NCBI GenBank assembly: GCA_964006375.1
Contig: OZ023263.1
Location: forward strand, 135,799,563-135,863,562
Reading direction: 5' to 3'
DNA length: 64,000 nucleotides
Source of the DNA: Tillus elongatus
Lineage: Eukaryota > Arthropoda > Insecta > Coleoptera > Cleridae
In this document: piece by piece, positions 1 through 12,780 of the stretch
Numbering within the stretch: position 1 is the first letter of the stretch
Layout of the letters: each line of letters starts with the position of its first letter
Notes under the pieces: model-generated
Database searches by the model: none
What the model saw: the letters and a program-made list of their open reading frames with translations, nothing else
Told to the model about the DNA's origin: nothing
Program-made: the position numbers and the translations under genes

Positions 1-570
1 TTTATTATGGGCACTCTACAATATCCATCTTTTGCTTCAGCTATTGACTCGTAAATTAAAACATTTGTTTCTTCAATACGTGGTAAAACTACTGTGCCTT
101 TTTCTATATTTACAGGGACTGATACATAATTTTCACAAATTTGTTCGAAAGGTGTAAAATTCAGTGGATTAATTTCAAGGTAAAATGGTATTTTTTGGTT
201 TCCTAGAGTTAAAATTTGTTTATTATAATCGATATTTCCTTTTAATTTTGTAAGATGAGCTGACCCTATAAGCGCGTCAAATCGATGGTGCCATTGCATG
301 ACACGCATTGGAAATTGGTAATTAATATTAAATTCTTGTAAAATAGGATACCTTACGTTGTCTTCACCATGGGTTATCTGGTTAACTGATTTCATTGAAA
401 ATGGTTCCTTATAAATAAATTTTTTAAATAACTCGTAAGCCGGTCCTGGATTTATGATACTATCTGACGCTCCGGAATCAATCAATACTTTTAAATTTAG
501 ACTTGGTATGACAAAAAACGGTAATTTAGGGGTATTAACAATATTATTTATATCTAAATAGATTAGTTTT
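1..570 (-). CDS. LTR retrotransposon pol, N-terminal aspartic protease region (partial, runs off the window)
   Basis: The minus strand is open from about 560 down to base 1 with no stop. The reading begins in a leucine/isoleucine-rich stretch overlapping the end of gag and reaches a retropepsin-type active site, LIDSGAS, with the catalytic Asp codon at 479-477. A downstream LIGSAHL stretch looks like the second conserved block of a retroviral-type protease. The frame is -1 relative to gag (563-1750), so pol would be made by ribosomal frameshifting near the A-rich run at the gag stop. Reverse transcriptase and integrase lie outside the window to the left. The protease would cut the Gag-Pol polyprotein. 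No LTR of this element is seen. Confidence 0.7.
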
Positions 571-1750
571 CCGAGGCTGTTTCGTGAAAATCCCGATTTG
601 GATTGGTGTTGTAATTTGTAAAAGTTTCAGTTGGTTCAGGAAATTCTAGTGGCTGTATATTTTCGTCAGAGGGTTGGTCGTCATAAGGGTATTCGTCATA
701 ATGATCTAGTGGTAGGTCCTCTTGGTTAAAGAGTTCTTGGTGTTGAAACGTGGGCCTAGATTGGGGTATAAAGTGGTTTCTTTGGGGCATTTGTCGTGTA
801 TTTCTTAAGGGAGTTTGGTTGCTTATTGACATGGGTGTCGTTCCTCTACTTAATTGAGTTGGAACGTGTTGTATATTTCTATTAAAATTTTGAACGGGTC
901 TTATGTTAGAAATTGGTCGAGAAGGAAACGGTTGCATTTGTTGTGTGATTTGTTGTGGTTTGTTGTAAATTTGGGGAAATGCTGGAAATATTGGTTTTTG
1001 GGTATACGTCTGTCTATGTTGTACAGGTGTGTTATGATTTGTTTTCGTATTATTTTTGTTTCTCAGGCTATTAATGAAATTCGACTGTATAATCTCGTTA
1101 TCTATCCTATTACACTCTAACATAAGTGAATCAAGAGTATTAACACTAACTAATCTGAGATGTGAGAAGTAAGGTTCTATTACACCCGCTTTAAATGCTG
1201 CCACTGCATTCTGTTGATAAAATTCTTTCTTGTACGTTTTTACATCGTTTACTAAATCTTGTATATCTACATGTTCAATTAAAATCTTTAGCTTTTCTTT
1301 AATTACATTGAAATATTCCTGAATAGTTTGTGATTTAGTCATAAAGCTAGTATTTAAATCATTAAATAAAAGATTTTCTGAACGGGGGTCTGAAAACTGA
1401 TTTTTCAAAGCAAATTTTATATTTTCCCATGTATGGTTTTCTAAACTAATTAACACGTCACGAGCGTTACCAGTGATTTTAGCTTTTATAAATTCTAGTA
1501 ACATTCGATTTGCGTGTGTTTCGGCTTCTGGCCTTCTATAACTAGTAATATAAAGTTCGCATTGTTTAATAAAATAAGCAAGATGCTTCTGTCCACCGGA
1601 ATATTCGGGGATCATGATAGCAGCTTGTGAAAATTCGGCAATGTGATTATTTGCCATTTCTAAATTATTTAAACTTAATTGATTAAAATTGTCTTCCTCT
1701 AATTCTAATATAGGTTCTCTTTTCCTAATAGGCGATCTATCTCTTATCAT
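563..1750 (-). CDS. Gag polyprotein of a Ty3/gypsy-type LTR retrotransposon
   Basis: This is an intact 395-residue ORF. Residues 1-230 look like a capsid region of gypsy/17.6-type elements: a hydrophobic, helix-rich core with IPEYSGG, a FIKQCELYI helix and the ITGNARDVL stretch that matches the usual major-homology-like position. The last 150 residues are rich in Pro, Gln and Asn and hold no CCHC knuckle, as in several insect gypsy lineages. The stop codon lies where the -1 pol frame starts. Gag assembles the cytoplasmic particle that packages the element RNA. The ORF has no internal breaks, which argues for a fairly young copy. The family assignment is inferred from gag character and the adjacent protease. 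Confidence 0.7.
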   Translation of the reverse strand: MIRDRSPIRKREPILELEEDNFNQLSLNNLEMANNHIAEFSQAAIMIPEYSGGQKHLAYFIKQCELYITSYRRPEAETHANRMLLEFIKAKITGNARDVLISLENHTWENIKFALKNQFSDPRSENLLFNDLNTSFMTKSQTIQEYFNVIKEKLKILIEHVDIQDLVNDVKTYKKEFYQQNAVAAFKAGVIEPYFSHLRLVSVNTLDSLMLECNRIDNEIIQSNFINSLRNKNNTKTNHNTPVQHRQTYTQKPIFPAFPQIYNKPQQITQQMQPFPSRPISNIRPVQNFNRNIQHVPTQLSRGTTPMSISNQTPLRNTRQMPQRNHFIPQSRPTFQHQELFNQEDLPLDHYDEYPYDDQPSDENIQPLEFPEPTETFTNYNTNPNRDFHETASEN

Positions 1751-2924
<1,174 letters not shown>

Positions 2925-3155
2925 TTGCTTGGTTCGAAAGCGATAACACAAAGTTGCATTTTTTTAAAATGGCAATTATAGTTCGCTATGAAGTTTTTCA
3001 AAAGCTTATTTTTTCTGTGTGTAACGATATGAGGTTTGATATAGTTATTTCCATTAGTTTGAGATTTATTTAACAAAAGCTATTTATCATAAATTATTAC
3101 CAAATTATGTGCCAAGCAGGCGGTGAATAGATCCAATCCGATGTAACAATTATGC
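2925..3155. repeat. Left inverted repeat of the mariner-like element
   Basis: This pairs with 7060-7275 in reverse complement. Shared blocks include 'ggcaattatagtt', 'tgaggtttgatat' and 'gcaggcggtgaata'. Similarity by eye is about 80 percent with small indels. Confidence 0.75.
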
Positions 3156-3329
3156 CAGTAGTGTATCTATTAGAAGGCTATTTTTATGAGTAGATGATTT
3201 TTTTTATTACAATAAGTATAACAAATGAACGAAATAACTTTTTATATAAACATAAAAAGAAACTTTGTTTGGACCACTTAAAAAAGAAAAGCAAAGGAAA
3301 AGTATATCTGAACAAAACTTACCTACAGT

Positions 3330-4315
3330 AAATGTTTAAAGTGTCTACCATCACCATCAACTTCTAAACACTTCTGGCACCTACGAACTACTTCTCTGGA
3401 CGTTTTTTATCGACTGGTGACGAATACTCCTTACCGAGGCTTGAATATTATTTTTTACTTCTTCAATAGTGTCAGGTATTTTCTGATACATTTTATTTTT
3501 TAAATTACTTCACAAAAAGGAACCGAGAGGCGTCAGGTCCGGAGATCTCGGCAGCCACAAAATAGGCCCTGCATTTCCATTCCAACTGGGAAAATGTTCC
3601 GTTAGATATGCTGACACATTTCCAGAATTATGGACAGGGGCACTATCGTGCTGAAAATGTGTTCGTATTCAGGGGTAAATTGTCCAAGATTTATTCCAAT
3701 TCACTTTACAGAAATCCCAAATTTCGTTCTGAATTCAGATTCGTGTCATAGAAAAATGGTCCTACGATTGTGGTACCAATTATTCCCCACTACACATTTA
3801 CTGAAATTACGTACTGGTCTTTTCTTTCTGCAGTAAGATGAGGATTGCTTTGATCTCAATATAGAGTATTGTGTGGAATAAATATCGCGGTATTAGTGAA
3901 TTTGGTTTCATCTATAAAAAAAATTCAATACGAAAAACGATCACTTTGCTCAGTTTTTCTTACCAACCATTCTAAATTGGTCGGCTCAAATCTCCCGAAT
4001 ATAATTACTAATACTACATTTGCAGAGGCGATAACTATTCTGTTTAAGAATCAAACGAGCCTTTTCTTTTGAAACCTCATACTCGTTCGCCAGTTCTCTG
4101 GTATATCTACTTGGTTTATAATGAATGTCAAAACTCTTCGTCTTCCTCTTTAAATTTCAACCTCTCAGTTTTTGGTTTGTTGAATGGACCGTAAACCTTA
4201 AGATTCATTTCCAGTTTCGCAAAAAGTAATTTATCGGGCTGCCTTCTTTCCATGTATCGTTGGAAATACATTTCACTAGCTTCATCGACATTTCTGTTAC
4301 TGCCATATTAACAGA
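3330..4315 (-). pseudogene. Decayed mariner-type transposase with DUF4817-like N-terminus
   Basis: Read on the minus strand, the N-terminal part around 4100-4270 carries the MERRQPDKLLFAKLEM stretch and a helix-turn-helix-like segment, as in insect mariner-related proteins annotated with DUF4817. Around 3530-3660 the C-terminal catalytic part is clear: FQHDSAPVH (second Asp of the DDD triad) and LPRSPDLTPL (third Asp). The middle is missing or scrambled, and the frames shift several times. The hAT insertion at 4363 lies just upstream of the coding part. The gene is dead. The family would cut and paste DNA at TA sites. Confidence 0.7.
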
Positions 4316-4362
4316 AAACCATGTCATTTTTCTCTTCATTCGTATACATTATAATTTATTGT

Positions 4363-6964
4363 CAGAGATGGGCGCGTAATCTACCTGATACAGATTACAC
4401 GTAGACCACCTCGTATACAAAAGAGTAATCTACACCACCTCTTTCAGACATTGTTGACGTCAACAACATGATAAGCTGAAGCTGTGAAAGTACACGCTTA
4501 TCCACAGTTAAAATATGTTTTTTTGTGTATAAAAGCAAATGTTATATTAGAATGGGCAGAGTGGATGTGTAAGAAAGTACAACAGGAATATAGAACAATT
4601 GATTGTTTTTCAGCCAAGCAGAAATATAAACATAGTAGTCTTTTGTTTTATGCCCTTATAAACACAAAACATTAACATATTTTTCAGATCTCTGATTCTA
4701 AAAAAGAAAAAATAATAAAATGAATTCAGTTTTGACTTTCAGTATCCAAGGTAATTTCTTCGTCCGGGTCCACGTTGGACAAAGTAGAGTCTTGCATTCG
4801 TAGAGTATAGTAAACGTACATTAGTTTTTTGATCTTTCAAATGTTAATCGGTTTCGACGAGGTGTGTGAATATGTGCCCAGGATGAAAAGACACGCTCAA
4901 GTTGTGCAGACGAAGCCGGGATATTTATCAATTTAATGGCAAGTTTACTGATTATTGAATATTCCAATTCGGCCATTTTCCAAAACACAGATGGTTATTT
5001 TTTTTTCATACAGTATTTGAAAAATACCTGCTTTAGTCTTGAATGCATCAAGCTCTTCCAACCCAGTTCCGTTAAGATGTTTCAGTAGAAAGTAATTCAC
5101 CTTTCTGTTTTGGTCTTTGTCCAGTTTAGAATTATCATAAAAAGGATGAAGGTAATATGCAGTTAGTGCTAAATCAGTTAATGCCATATTCTTTCGTGCT
5201 TTCACCTTATCTGTATATTATTTAGGTAGGGTTAATTCTAGCCACAATGTTGCTGCATCAGCCAGATTGAAATAAAATGTCTGGCAGTTATTGTATCAAA
5301 TCACAGACTGGTTAAAAACTTCGACAGTTCCTGTAATTTCTTGAATGAAGTCATTGTTGAAAATTAGTTGTGAAACTTTTTGTTTTATTTTCTTAGTTTG
5401 AGGATCTGCAACAATAATCTTCATAAATTTTAAGTTGTGAAGTATATTTTGGTACGAGTCCCTGTATGAGCACCACCTTGTTTCGCAAGGTAACTTAACA
5501 CGAAGACCACCCTTATTTACTATCAATCGTTCCAAATCCGGACGTTTGAATTCTTTCAGAACTGACGAAACTTGGTCATTTATTTGGCCAACAGATCACC
5601 GATGTGACTATTACATCTTGAGTGCCATATAACGTGACTCATTAAGTTTCCCATTCTTATCATTGGACTTGCATTATCTGACACTACACAATAAATACTG
5701 CAGTCATAATATTGTTTAGCTAGTTGTAGAGAGTCAATCAAAATTTGAGATAACTTCTCAGCAGTTTTTGATTCCGCAGTTACATCGTATGCATTCAGAA
5801 AACCTTGAGCGCCCCGTAATTATGTATCATAGACACAACAGTTTTCGTGCTCGTTGAGGAATTTTTCCAACCATCTATCAGCACTACTGATTCTGAGCTT
5901 AATAACTTATTGCCAACTGACGTGAGGCATTTTTCATAATCATTGTTTTAAATTGTGGTTGACAGCGTTTTCCTGCTTGGAATTTTGTCTATATATGAAG
6001 GACGCAGTTTCTTTATAAAATTTTCAAAATGGACGGATTCCACAGTCGCAAGAGGTAAATTGCATCCAAATAAGAAATCTCCCAAAGCCGCCGTTATTTC
6101 ATCTCCCTGACTTTTTGACACAGAGTCCATAAATTTTGTTAGAGTTGCTGTTCTTTTATTAGTTTTAGGTGTTTCATTCTTACGAATGGCACTCCAAGTT
6201 GCATCTCCTGATGCTGAAGAGTTGTTATGTGAAGATAGAACTTTATGGTTGCTGCTTGTAAATGAATTTTGAAGAGTGCTTTCTCGTGACGTTGTAGGAA
6301 TTAATAATCCACTGGGCAGCACTTCCATGTCCATGAACTGCAATTTGTTGAGATTTTGATACGTGACTAATATTCAAAATGTGGCAGTTACTTACCGTTA
6401 TGGCATCACTTTGTCGCGGAGTTGTTGGAATACTGGGTGTTGTTGATACATTTTCATTTACACTTGAACCTCCAATGATATTGACTGCCTCATCGTCTTA
6501 TCGTATTCTTCATGATAGTTTTCTTGAGGCGTACTTGAAGAAAGTGATGAAACATTGGAAGTATCATCTTTGCACACATTGCTAAAAAGTTTACATTCCT
6601 TATAGCAACCATGACTACTCTGTAAATTACTAATTAACTTACCTATGTACTTGCAGTCCGTTATATGAAGTGTTGCATATTGTTTTGTGGCATATAGAGC
6701 ACAAGGCGCGGTGTCCGCTATTTTTTGCCTTAACTGAGTGAAAACCTAGCTCACCGAACCCCCTATTTCGTTTTCTTGCCGACATTTTAAGCGAAATATG
6801 CACATACACCAGCTTCCGCCAGCAACTGCAAACATAACCTAAAAAATGTCACAGTTTGCGTGTTCAGTAGATTGTCGACGTCAACAATCAAACTTGACTT
6901 AAACTATTAATTGTCTACCCACAAGTGTAGACAATCATAGTTGACGCGTAGATGCCCATCACTG
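4363..6964 (-). mobile_element. hAT transposon with terminal inverted repeats and 8-bp target duplication
   Basis: The left end reads CAGAGATGGGC and the right end, in reverse complement, CAGTGATGGGC, the usual hAT terminal pattern. The 8 bases outside the left end (4355-4362, TTTATTGT) match 7 of 8 the bases outside the right end (6965-6972, CTTATTGT). The element is 2602 bp and holds a broken transposase gene on the minus strand. It lies inside the mariner-like element, so it is the younger of the two. Confidence 0.85.
4821..6785 (-). pseudogene. hAT transposase (BED finger to dimerisation domain), broken
   Basis: The probable start at 6785 opens a short exon rich in Arg/Lys with a CSICHK pair of cysteines, as in a BED zinc finger, ending at a donor-like AG|GTAAGT near 6640. 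Further along, FGCNLPLATVES and the following FIKKLRPSY (5948-6343) match the DUF659-like region. CETRW (about 5480) is a known hAT transposase signature. The end (4821-4945) shows IPASSAQLERVFS, the hallmark of the C-terminal dimerisation domain. Several frameshifts and stops separate these blocks, so no full protein can be made. In a live element the protein would bind the terminal repeats and catalyse excision and insertion. Confidence 0.8.
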
Positions 6965-7059
6965 CTTATTGTTGGAAAAAAATATATACTGGAGAACGAC
7001 GTAAATTCAAAACTATGTTTGACACAAGCTTGTACAATGACAGGTTGTTGATTCTTACA

Positions 7060-7275
7060 TCGGGTTGGATGTATTCACCGCCTGCTTGGTACATAATTTT
7101 GCAAATAATTTATAATCAATAGTTTTTGTTAATTAAATGTCAAACTAATGGAAAGAACCATATCAAACCTCATACCATTGGAATCAGAAAAAAAATAGGC
7201 TTTTGAAAAACGTGATAGCCAACTATAATTGCCATTTAAGAAATGCAACTTTGTGTTATGTCTTTCGAACCAAAC
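7060..7275. repeat. Right inverted repeat of the mariner-like element
   Basis: This is the reverse complement partner of 2925-3155. It ends at the CTTTCGAACC motif, after which the two flanks stop matching. Confidence 0.75.
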
Positions 7276-7883
7276 ATGCCATGGGCGATAAACTCAAACT
7301 ATAATGGGCTGATTTTGTTCAAATTTGGCGAACACCTTTATTTTTCAAGTGGCTTAGAAAACTTTGTTAGCCAGGAAAATTTGGCCAGTTTTTTTTTTTT
7401 TGGGAGAATATTGTGTTTTTTTTTGAAAACTTTTGTATCTCCGGAAATATCAAATGTGTCACTATATCATATATATTTATATATTCGTTCTCAGGTGAAG
7501 GTTGGACGCTTTTAGTGTAATGCTGTTAAAATTGTGAATTTCTCGATGAAAAAGATGAGATAAAGGTTTAAAATTCGATGAAATTGTTGGGCATATACTA
7601 CTTTAGTGAGTAAAGTAATATCTTTGCTGTATCATCTTGTGATATCCTAGAAAACTGATGAAATAGTTTGTTGGAGTTGAGAATGTATTAAGGTATTTTG
7701 GTAGAGTATTGCTATCAAATTTATCAATTTTTAATAAAGCGGTACCTTGGTAAAACTGTTTGTACACTACTCAAAAAGATTGTGAATACCAGATGACGGC
7801 AGCAGATTCTTTACAAACACACACATAATATATGATGTACTTTTGAAGCACCGAGAAGATTTGAAATATATGTGAAATATACG
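7276..7883. other. Gene-free stretch
   Basis: A+T-rich sequence with a T-run at 7389-7402. It may include the untranslated 5' end of the LINE that follows. No coding sequence or RNA gene is supported. Confidence 0.4.
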
Positions 7884-8712
7884 ATGAGTAGCGCCAGACA
7901 AATAACAGGCAATCAGCTGTTAAGTGAAGTGACAAAACTTATAACTCATCTAGAGTTGAGCTTGTCTCAGAAGATCGATGTACTAAATGGTAGGATAAAT
8001 ATTTTGGAGAAAGAAAACGAACATCTTAGGACCAGGTTGGAAATTACTGAAAGAAGCAGAAGAAAAACAGTATAATACTATTCGAAATCAGTAACGTCGA
8101 ATACAGCGTAGAGGACATAACGGCAATTAATGATACATACCTCATCGCCAAAGGCTCCAGTGTTCGTCCCATCATAGTGGCGTTAACATCATACATCCAA
8201 AAAAATTATGTTAGAAAATTTGGGCAAACTTAGAGGAAGTAAAATATATATCAGAAACGACTTACAGGGAAGGAGTTGGAGGAACAACGAATTCTCAAAA
8301 AGCATTTGTAACTGGCGCAGAGTAAACAACTGAAAGCGTTTATCAAGCGAGGAATACTCCATATTAGCGATAAAACCTACATGCCTGGGGACCTAGAAGA
8401 TATAGAAGAGCATATGGCTGGTGTATCTGACACGGAACCTCCCAAATCGAATAGCGCGCTACGACACCTAATATTGGGGGTAACCAAGATTCCACTGGTA
8501 ATAAAGTAGACCCTTTCTTGTCGGACGTAGCCACACCAGTACGGAAGCCCAACGACAGTGCATCAAGGATTATAAAAAAAGAAAGAATCAGTTCCTGCTT
8601 TTGGTTCTTGCAGCGAATTTCAAGAAGAAAAATACTGGTGGTAGAGAACCTCCAAATCGGGTATCAGCCGGCTCATGAGCCAAAAAGAAAATTCTTAGAA
8701 GTCACTCGGTGA
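7884..8712 (+). pseudogene. LINE ORF1 (coiled coil plus RNA-binding-like domain), broken
   Basis: The reading starts with a short frame of 63 residues that is a clear coiled coil (leucines and charged residues in heptad spacing, including KIDVLNGRINILEKENEHL). After a frameshift, residues such as RPIIVALTSYIQKNYVRKF and the following SKIYISNDL match the order of the conserved C-terminal block found in ORF1 proteins of L1- and CR1-type LINEs. Further stops follow. ORF1 proteins bind element RNA and act as nucleic acid chaperones. The segment from 8518 to 8712 is open, but I cannot assign it a domain. Confidence 0.55.
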
Positions 8713-9266
8713 CAAAGTGGACAGGTAAATAAAATTATTGGATTTAAAGTAATATAATGACAACTTAGTTTTTGGGTCATTAATTTATGCTGAGCAGTGT
8801 TTGTGCCTGATTTACTTTATTCTATTTTATTCGAGTGCCAAAATTTGTTTTTGTTTGCGTAGCGATATTTTAATTTGGTGTCATTGTTTTTTTCTTGTAT
8901 TTTAGGCAGCGCATATTTAATTAATTTGTTTTTTCGTGTTTCGGATACATTTTTATTGTGTTTTAGAATTAATCGTAGTTTAATTAAGTAAATTCAGGTC
9001 GTGTTTACTTTACTTTATTAGTTTGGTTATTGCAAAATAGAATCTGTGCCGTGTACAATATTTATTGTTTGTTATATATTTGATGTGGTTCAACTCAGTT
9101 CGAAAATAGAGATGTTTTTTTAGACAAGATTATCTTCATAGAGAGACATCTATTGGATTGAGGCCATAATTACGGATACCCAACTTTCCGTGTATTCCAT
9201 TTGTGTGTTTTGGGTTTCTCTTTTCCTTTCTTTTTTGTTGCTGATTTTGTTTTCTTTATTAATTCA
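8713..9266. other. Gap between LINE ORF1 and ORF2
   Basis: T-rich non-coding sequence with no visible gene. Its position suggests the spacer of the decayed LINE, possibly lengthened by small insertions. Confidence 0.4.
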
Positions 9267-12064
9267 ATGGACCCGTTTGTCAGAGATTTTAATTGCAACA
9301 GCATTTTAACCACGGTAGTTGATAGTCTGGAGCTATATAACAGACTTCCAAGGCCAAAGAGATCAAGCTTGAAAATTTTCCACAATAATATAAGGAGTAT
9401 TGATAAAAATATAGATGAGCTTAACGTATTTCTTGGTCTGGTACATCATGATTTTGACCTAATTGTGTTGCAGAAACGTTTATCGTTAGGGATTTTGGTA
9501 ACTATCAGAAAGCAGGATACGATGTTCTCTACAGTGCAGGTGAGGTTAATAGAAATGATGGGGTTGTCGTGTATGTCAAAGGGGGACTTGCTTATGAATA
9601 CAGTATCGTACATTTGGGCGAAATCAGAATAATCGAGGTAGATATTAAATGTTATAACATGACCTTTAAAGTTACGGCAGCTTATAGAACACATGCGGTA
9701 GATCCTGAACATTTTAACTTACGACTGGAGGAGTATTTTTCAACTAGTTCAAACAGCAGACTATCATGTATGGCTGGTAGATATTAACATAAATATACTG
9801 GATGATTCTAAGGTGACTCAAGACTATCTAAATATATTGGCAGAGTATGGGTTTGTTTCTTACATTAATTAATTCACAAGGGTTACTTATGATAGTCAGA
9901 CATGTATAGATCATATATTTGTGAAGCATAAAAATCCAAATGATTGTGTTGATACGACTGGTGTTATTCTACAGATCCAGATAACGGGCCACTATTCAAT
10001 TGTGCTTCATATCAATGTTCCCAGAACGGATGAGATAATACAGACCCGAAATAGAAAAAGAAAACATATATAGAGTACACTAAGCTAGAAGATGACATTA
10101 AAAGGAAGAATGGCTGGAAATATATGAAGTTTCTTCGGTAAATGATGCCGCCGATCAGTTAATACATTTACTCAAAGGACATATTATGCACAGTACAAGA
10201 ACCGTCGAGGTAAGTACCGTAAACAGGAAAAGAAAAACCTGGATAACAGCCGGGCTTATTAAATCTGTCGAAGCAAAGAATTCCTTGTTCAGGAGGATAA
10301 AGAGAGATCCAGGTAACGAAGAGCTCATCATAATGTATAAGAGGTACAGAAACTTCCTTAATGGTTTAATAAGGATTGCCAAGGCCAACTATTACAGTGA
10401 AAAGCTAAATGGTAATAGATCGACAAAAGAATTGTACAAGACAATTAATGAGCTGTGTGGAAAGGAAAATGGAGAGGCTGGTAAAGTAAGGATGATTCGA
10501 ACGGCAAAAAGGAATGTAATAACAGACTCGGTCGCAATTGCAGAAAGGTGTATTTCCTGATGCATTGAAGAGGGGAATGGTTATTCCGGTTTTTAAACAG
10601 GGATATGTCTTAGATGTAATTAATTACAGACCTATAACGTTAATACCTACCTTAGCGAAATTGTTAGAAATGGCAATGAAGGAGAGAGTGGTGGAGTTTG
10701 TCGATAAATATGAACTACTTTCCAACAGGCAGTTTGGTTTTAGAAAGAACAAATCTGGTGAGGATGCCACTGCGGCATTAACAAAGAGGATATATGAAGC
10801 ACTCAACTAGATCAAATCAGCACTATGTATATTTTTTGATTTAGCGAAAGCATTTGATACGGTATGCTACCAAAAGTTATTAGAAAAGCTGGAAAAAATT
10901 GGATTTAGAGAAAATGCGTTAAAATTGCTCAAAAGCTATATTACCAACAAAACCAATTGTGTGAGAGTTAATGGAGTATACAGTCAATTATCCACAGTTG
11001 ACTGGGGAGTTCCACAGTGCTCTATTTTGGAACCGGTCCTGCTCATTATCTACTTGAATGATCTACTTACTTCATTCAATGACCAAAATATTATAAGCTA
11101 TACTGACGATACTGTTCTATATTGTGAACCCGAAACATGGGCTAATTTTAAGATAAAGGCTGAAAGTAAGTTAAGTGAAGTAACGACATTTTTTTTATAT
11201 TTCAACAACACACCACGAGGGCTTACAGCCTAAATACTATCGTACCGTGGGTGTCGACAAGGAGGAAAGAGGCAACTTGTTAATTCTGGACTTGAAGGTT
11301 TGGAGGTTCGGAGGAGAAGGAAAAACATGTGCCGGCAAGGTTTGATTACAACAGGCTCACAGTTAACACCAACAAAACACAGTTTCTGGCTTTCTCTTCG
11401 TACGTGAGTGGCTTCTCTACGTTCCGTTTATTGGAAACTTGTGCAATTACTTTCACCAGAGAATCTTCGGTATCCTATCTGGGCGTAAGGATTGACCACC
11501 ATTTAAGATGAAATTTTCACACAACTGATGTTTAAAAAAAGATAAGAAGCCTGATAAGCAGATTAAAGTACCTGAAACGTTTCCTAGACATCAGCAATCT
11601 GCGAGTTTTGTATTTCTCACTCATGCAGAGTATTATATGTTACAGAATGATTGGCTGGGGAAGTCTACTTGATACCTACTTAGGCTCACTTAATACAGTG
11701 CAAAAATGGGTGCTTAAAATAATTTATGGTAGATCGAGGATATATCCCACTGAGACATTGTTCAAGGAAGCAGATGTAATGGATATTGGACAATTATGTG
11801 TTGAAATGTTTGATTTATGTCCATCGAAACCCCAGTAGGTTGGATCACCCTCAGCACGGATACGATACGAGATGTCAATACTTTGTTGGTATAAGACCAA
11901 TAAAAGCTGCTGGTGAGAGAAGCTTCTTATACACAGGAGCACAGTTTTACAGTCAGCTTTCTGGGGATATTAGAAATATTCATTTAGGTGGGTTCAAGAG
12001 ATTTATTAAACGCTGGATTAGTGGGATGGATAGGAGCAAGCTGCATCTTGACATAAATGGTTAA
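9267..12064 (+). pseudogene. LINE ORF2 (endonuclease and reverse transcriptase), broken
   Basis: The start MDPFVRDF leads into an exonuclease-endonuclease-phosphatase domain with HNNIRSIDKNIDEL and IVLQ (catalytic Glu region). The reverse transcriptase blocks are spread over several frames: NYRPITLIP and RQFGFRKNKSGEDA (10620-10780), FDLAKAFDT (motif A, near 10840), GVPQCSILEPVLL (motif B) and SYTDDTVLY (motif C, near 11098-11124). The YTDD box and the C in motif B are changes from the usual YADD and Q/GS. A 152-bp insert at 11189-11340 interrupts the thumb region, after which FDYNRLTVNTNKTQF resumes. The gene is dead. Confidence 0.75.
11189..11340 (-). mobile_element. Short 5'-truncated fragment of the second LINE family
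   Basis: After an 8-9 base T-run, the sequence from 'caacaacacaccacgagg' to 'gtgccggcaagg' is nearly identical to the 3' end of the LINE copy at 25971. The variant bases ('aggttcggaggagaagg') match that copy better than the one at 14718. The fragment sits in the reverse transcriptase gene of the older LINE. This is a typical dead-on-arrival retrotransposition with its poly(A) on the minus strand. Confidence 0.85.
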
Positions 12065-12780
12065 GAATCGTGCTGTTGGGTGCGTACTGCATTGCCAATG
12101 TGTCAGGGCTCCTGTTGATCTATGTTGCTTGCTTTTGTCATTGGGTCATATATTATATAATTTACGTTTATTTTTTATGTTGCTTTTAAGTTGGTTTGTG
12201 ATTGTTTTCTATTTTATTTATATATTTCAGTGCCTTAGGCAGAACTGAAGTTTAATTTTGTTTAATTTAGGCATAGTATATTTTAGTCTCTAAGTATTTT
12301 TTAAGTTTTGCCGTTATTTTTTTGTTGTTGCTTATATTTGTATCTATATATAGTGGTACTTTGTTCGGCGCTATGTTTTTATAGTCTTATTTATTTTAAT
12401 TTAGACTAGTTGCAATTTTATTTGTAATGTATTTTTGTGGTTCTCCAATTTTAGCTTGTTAGGTTAGACAGTATTTTAGTTTTGTTATATTTGAATTTTT
12501 AGGCTGTTGTCTCCTATGAACAATGGAAATTCGATAAATTTCAGTGCAAGTTAGATTTTTTTCTTTGTCATTTTTATGTGCTGTATATGTGTATTTTTTC
12601 TCCATTGAGATACAATGTTACGTGTTATATGTATTTTTTTTATTTACTTACATACAAGCTTCGGCTTTAGTAAGATAGAGATACTTAACATCATTTATGT
12701 TAAAGTAGTAAAAACTATATGAATATTGTAAATTATGTACTGTTACTAAGAAATAAAGGTTATATTATTATTATGATTAT

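Larger units (their letters stand above)
2925..7275 (-). mobile_element. Mariner-like transposon with long inverted terminal repeats, split by a hAT element
   Basis: An inverted repeat of about 215-230 bp (2925-3155 against 7060-7275) encloses a decayed minus-strand mariner-type transposase (about 3330-4315) and the hAT insertion at 4363-6964. Without the hAT the element would be near 1.75 kb, a normal size for a mariner-like element with long repeats. The inner ends of both repeats carry the sequence around 'gcaggcggtgaata'. The outer ends read TTGGTTCGAAAG. The TA target duplication cannot be fixed by eye. Confidence 0.6.
7884..12780 (+). mobile_element. Decayed non-LTR retrotransposon of the jockey/CR1 group
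   Basis: A plus-strand two-ORF layout can be followed: ORF1 (7884-8712), a gene-free gap (8713-9266), ORF2 with endonuclease and reverse transcriptase (9267-12064) and a long A+T-rich 3' part ending in an ATT-rich repeat tail near 12750-12790. Stops and frameshifts occur throughout. A fragment of another LINE is inserted at 11189-11340. The 5' border is not exact. Confidence 0.7.
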
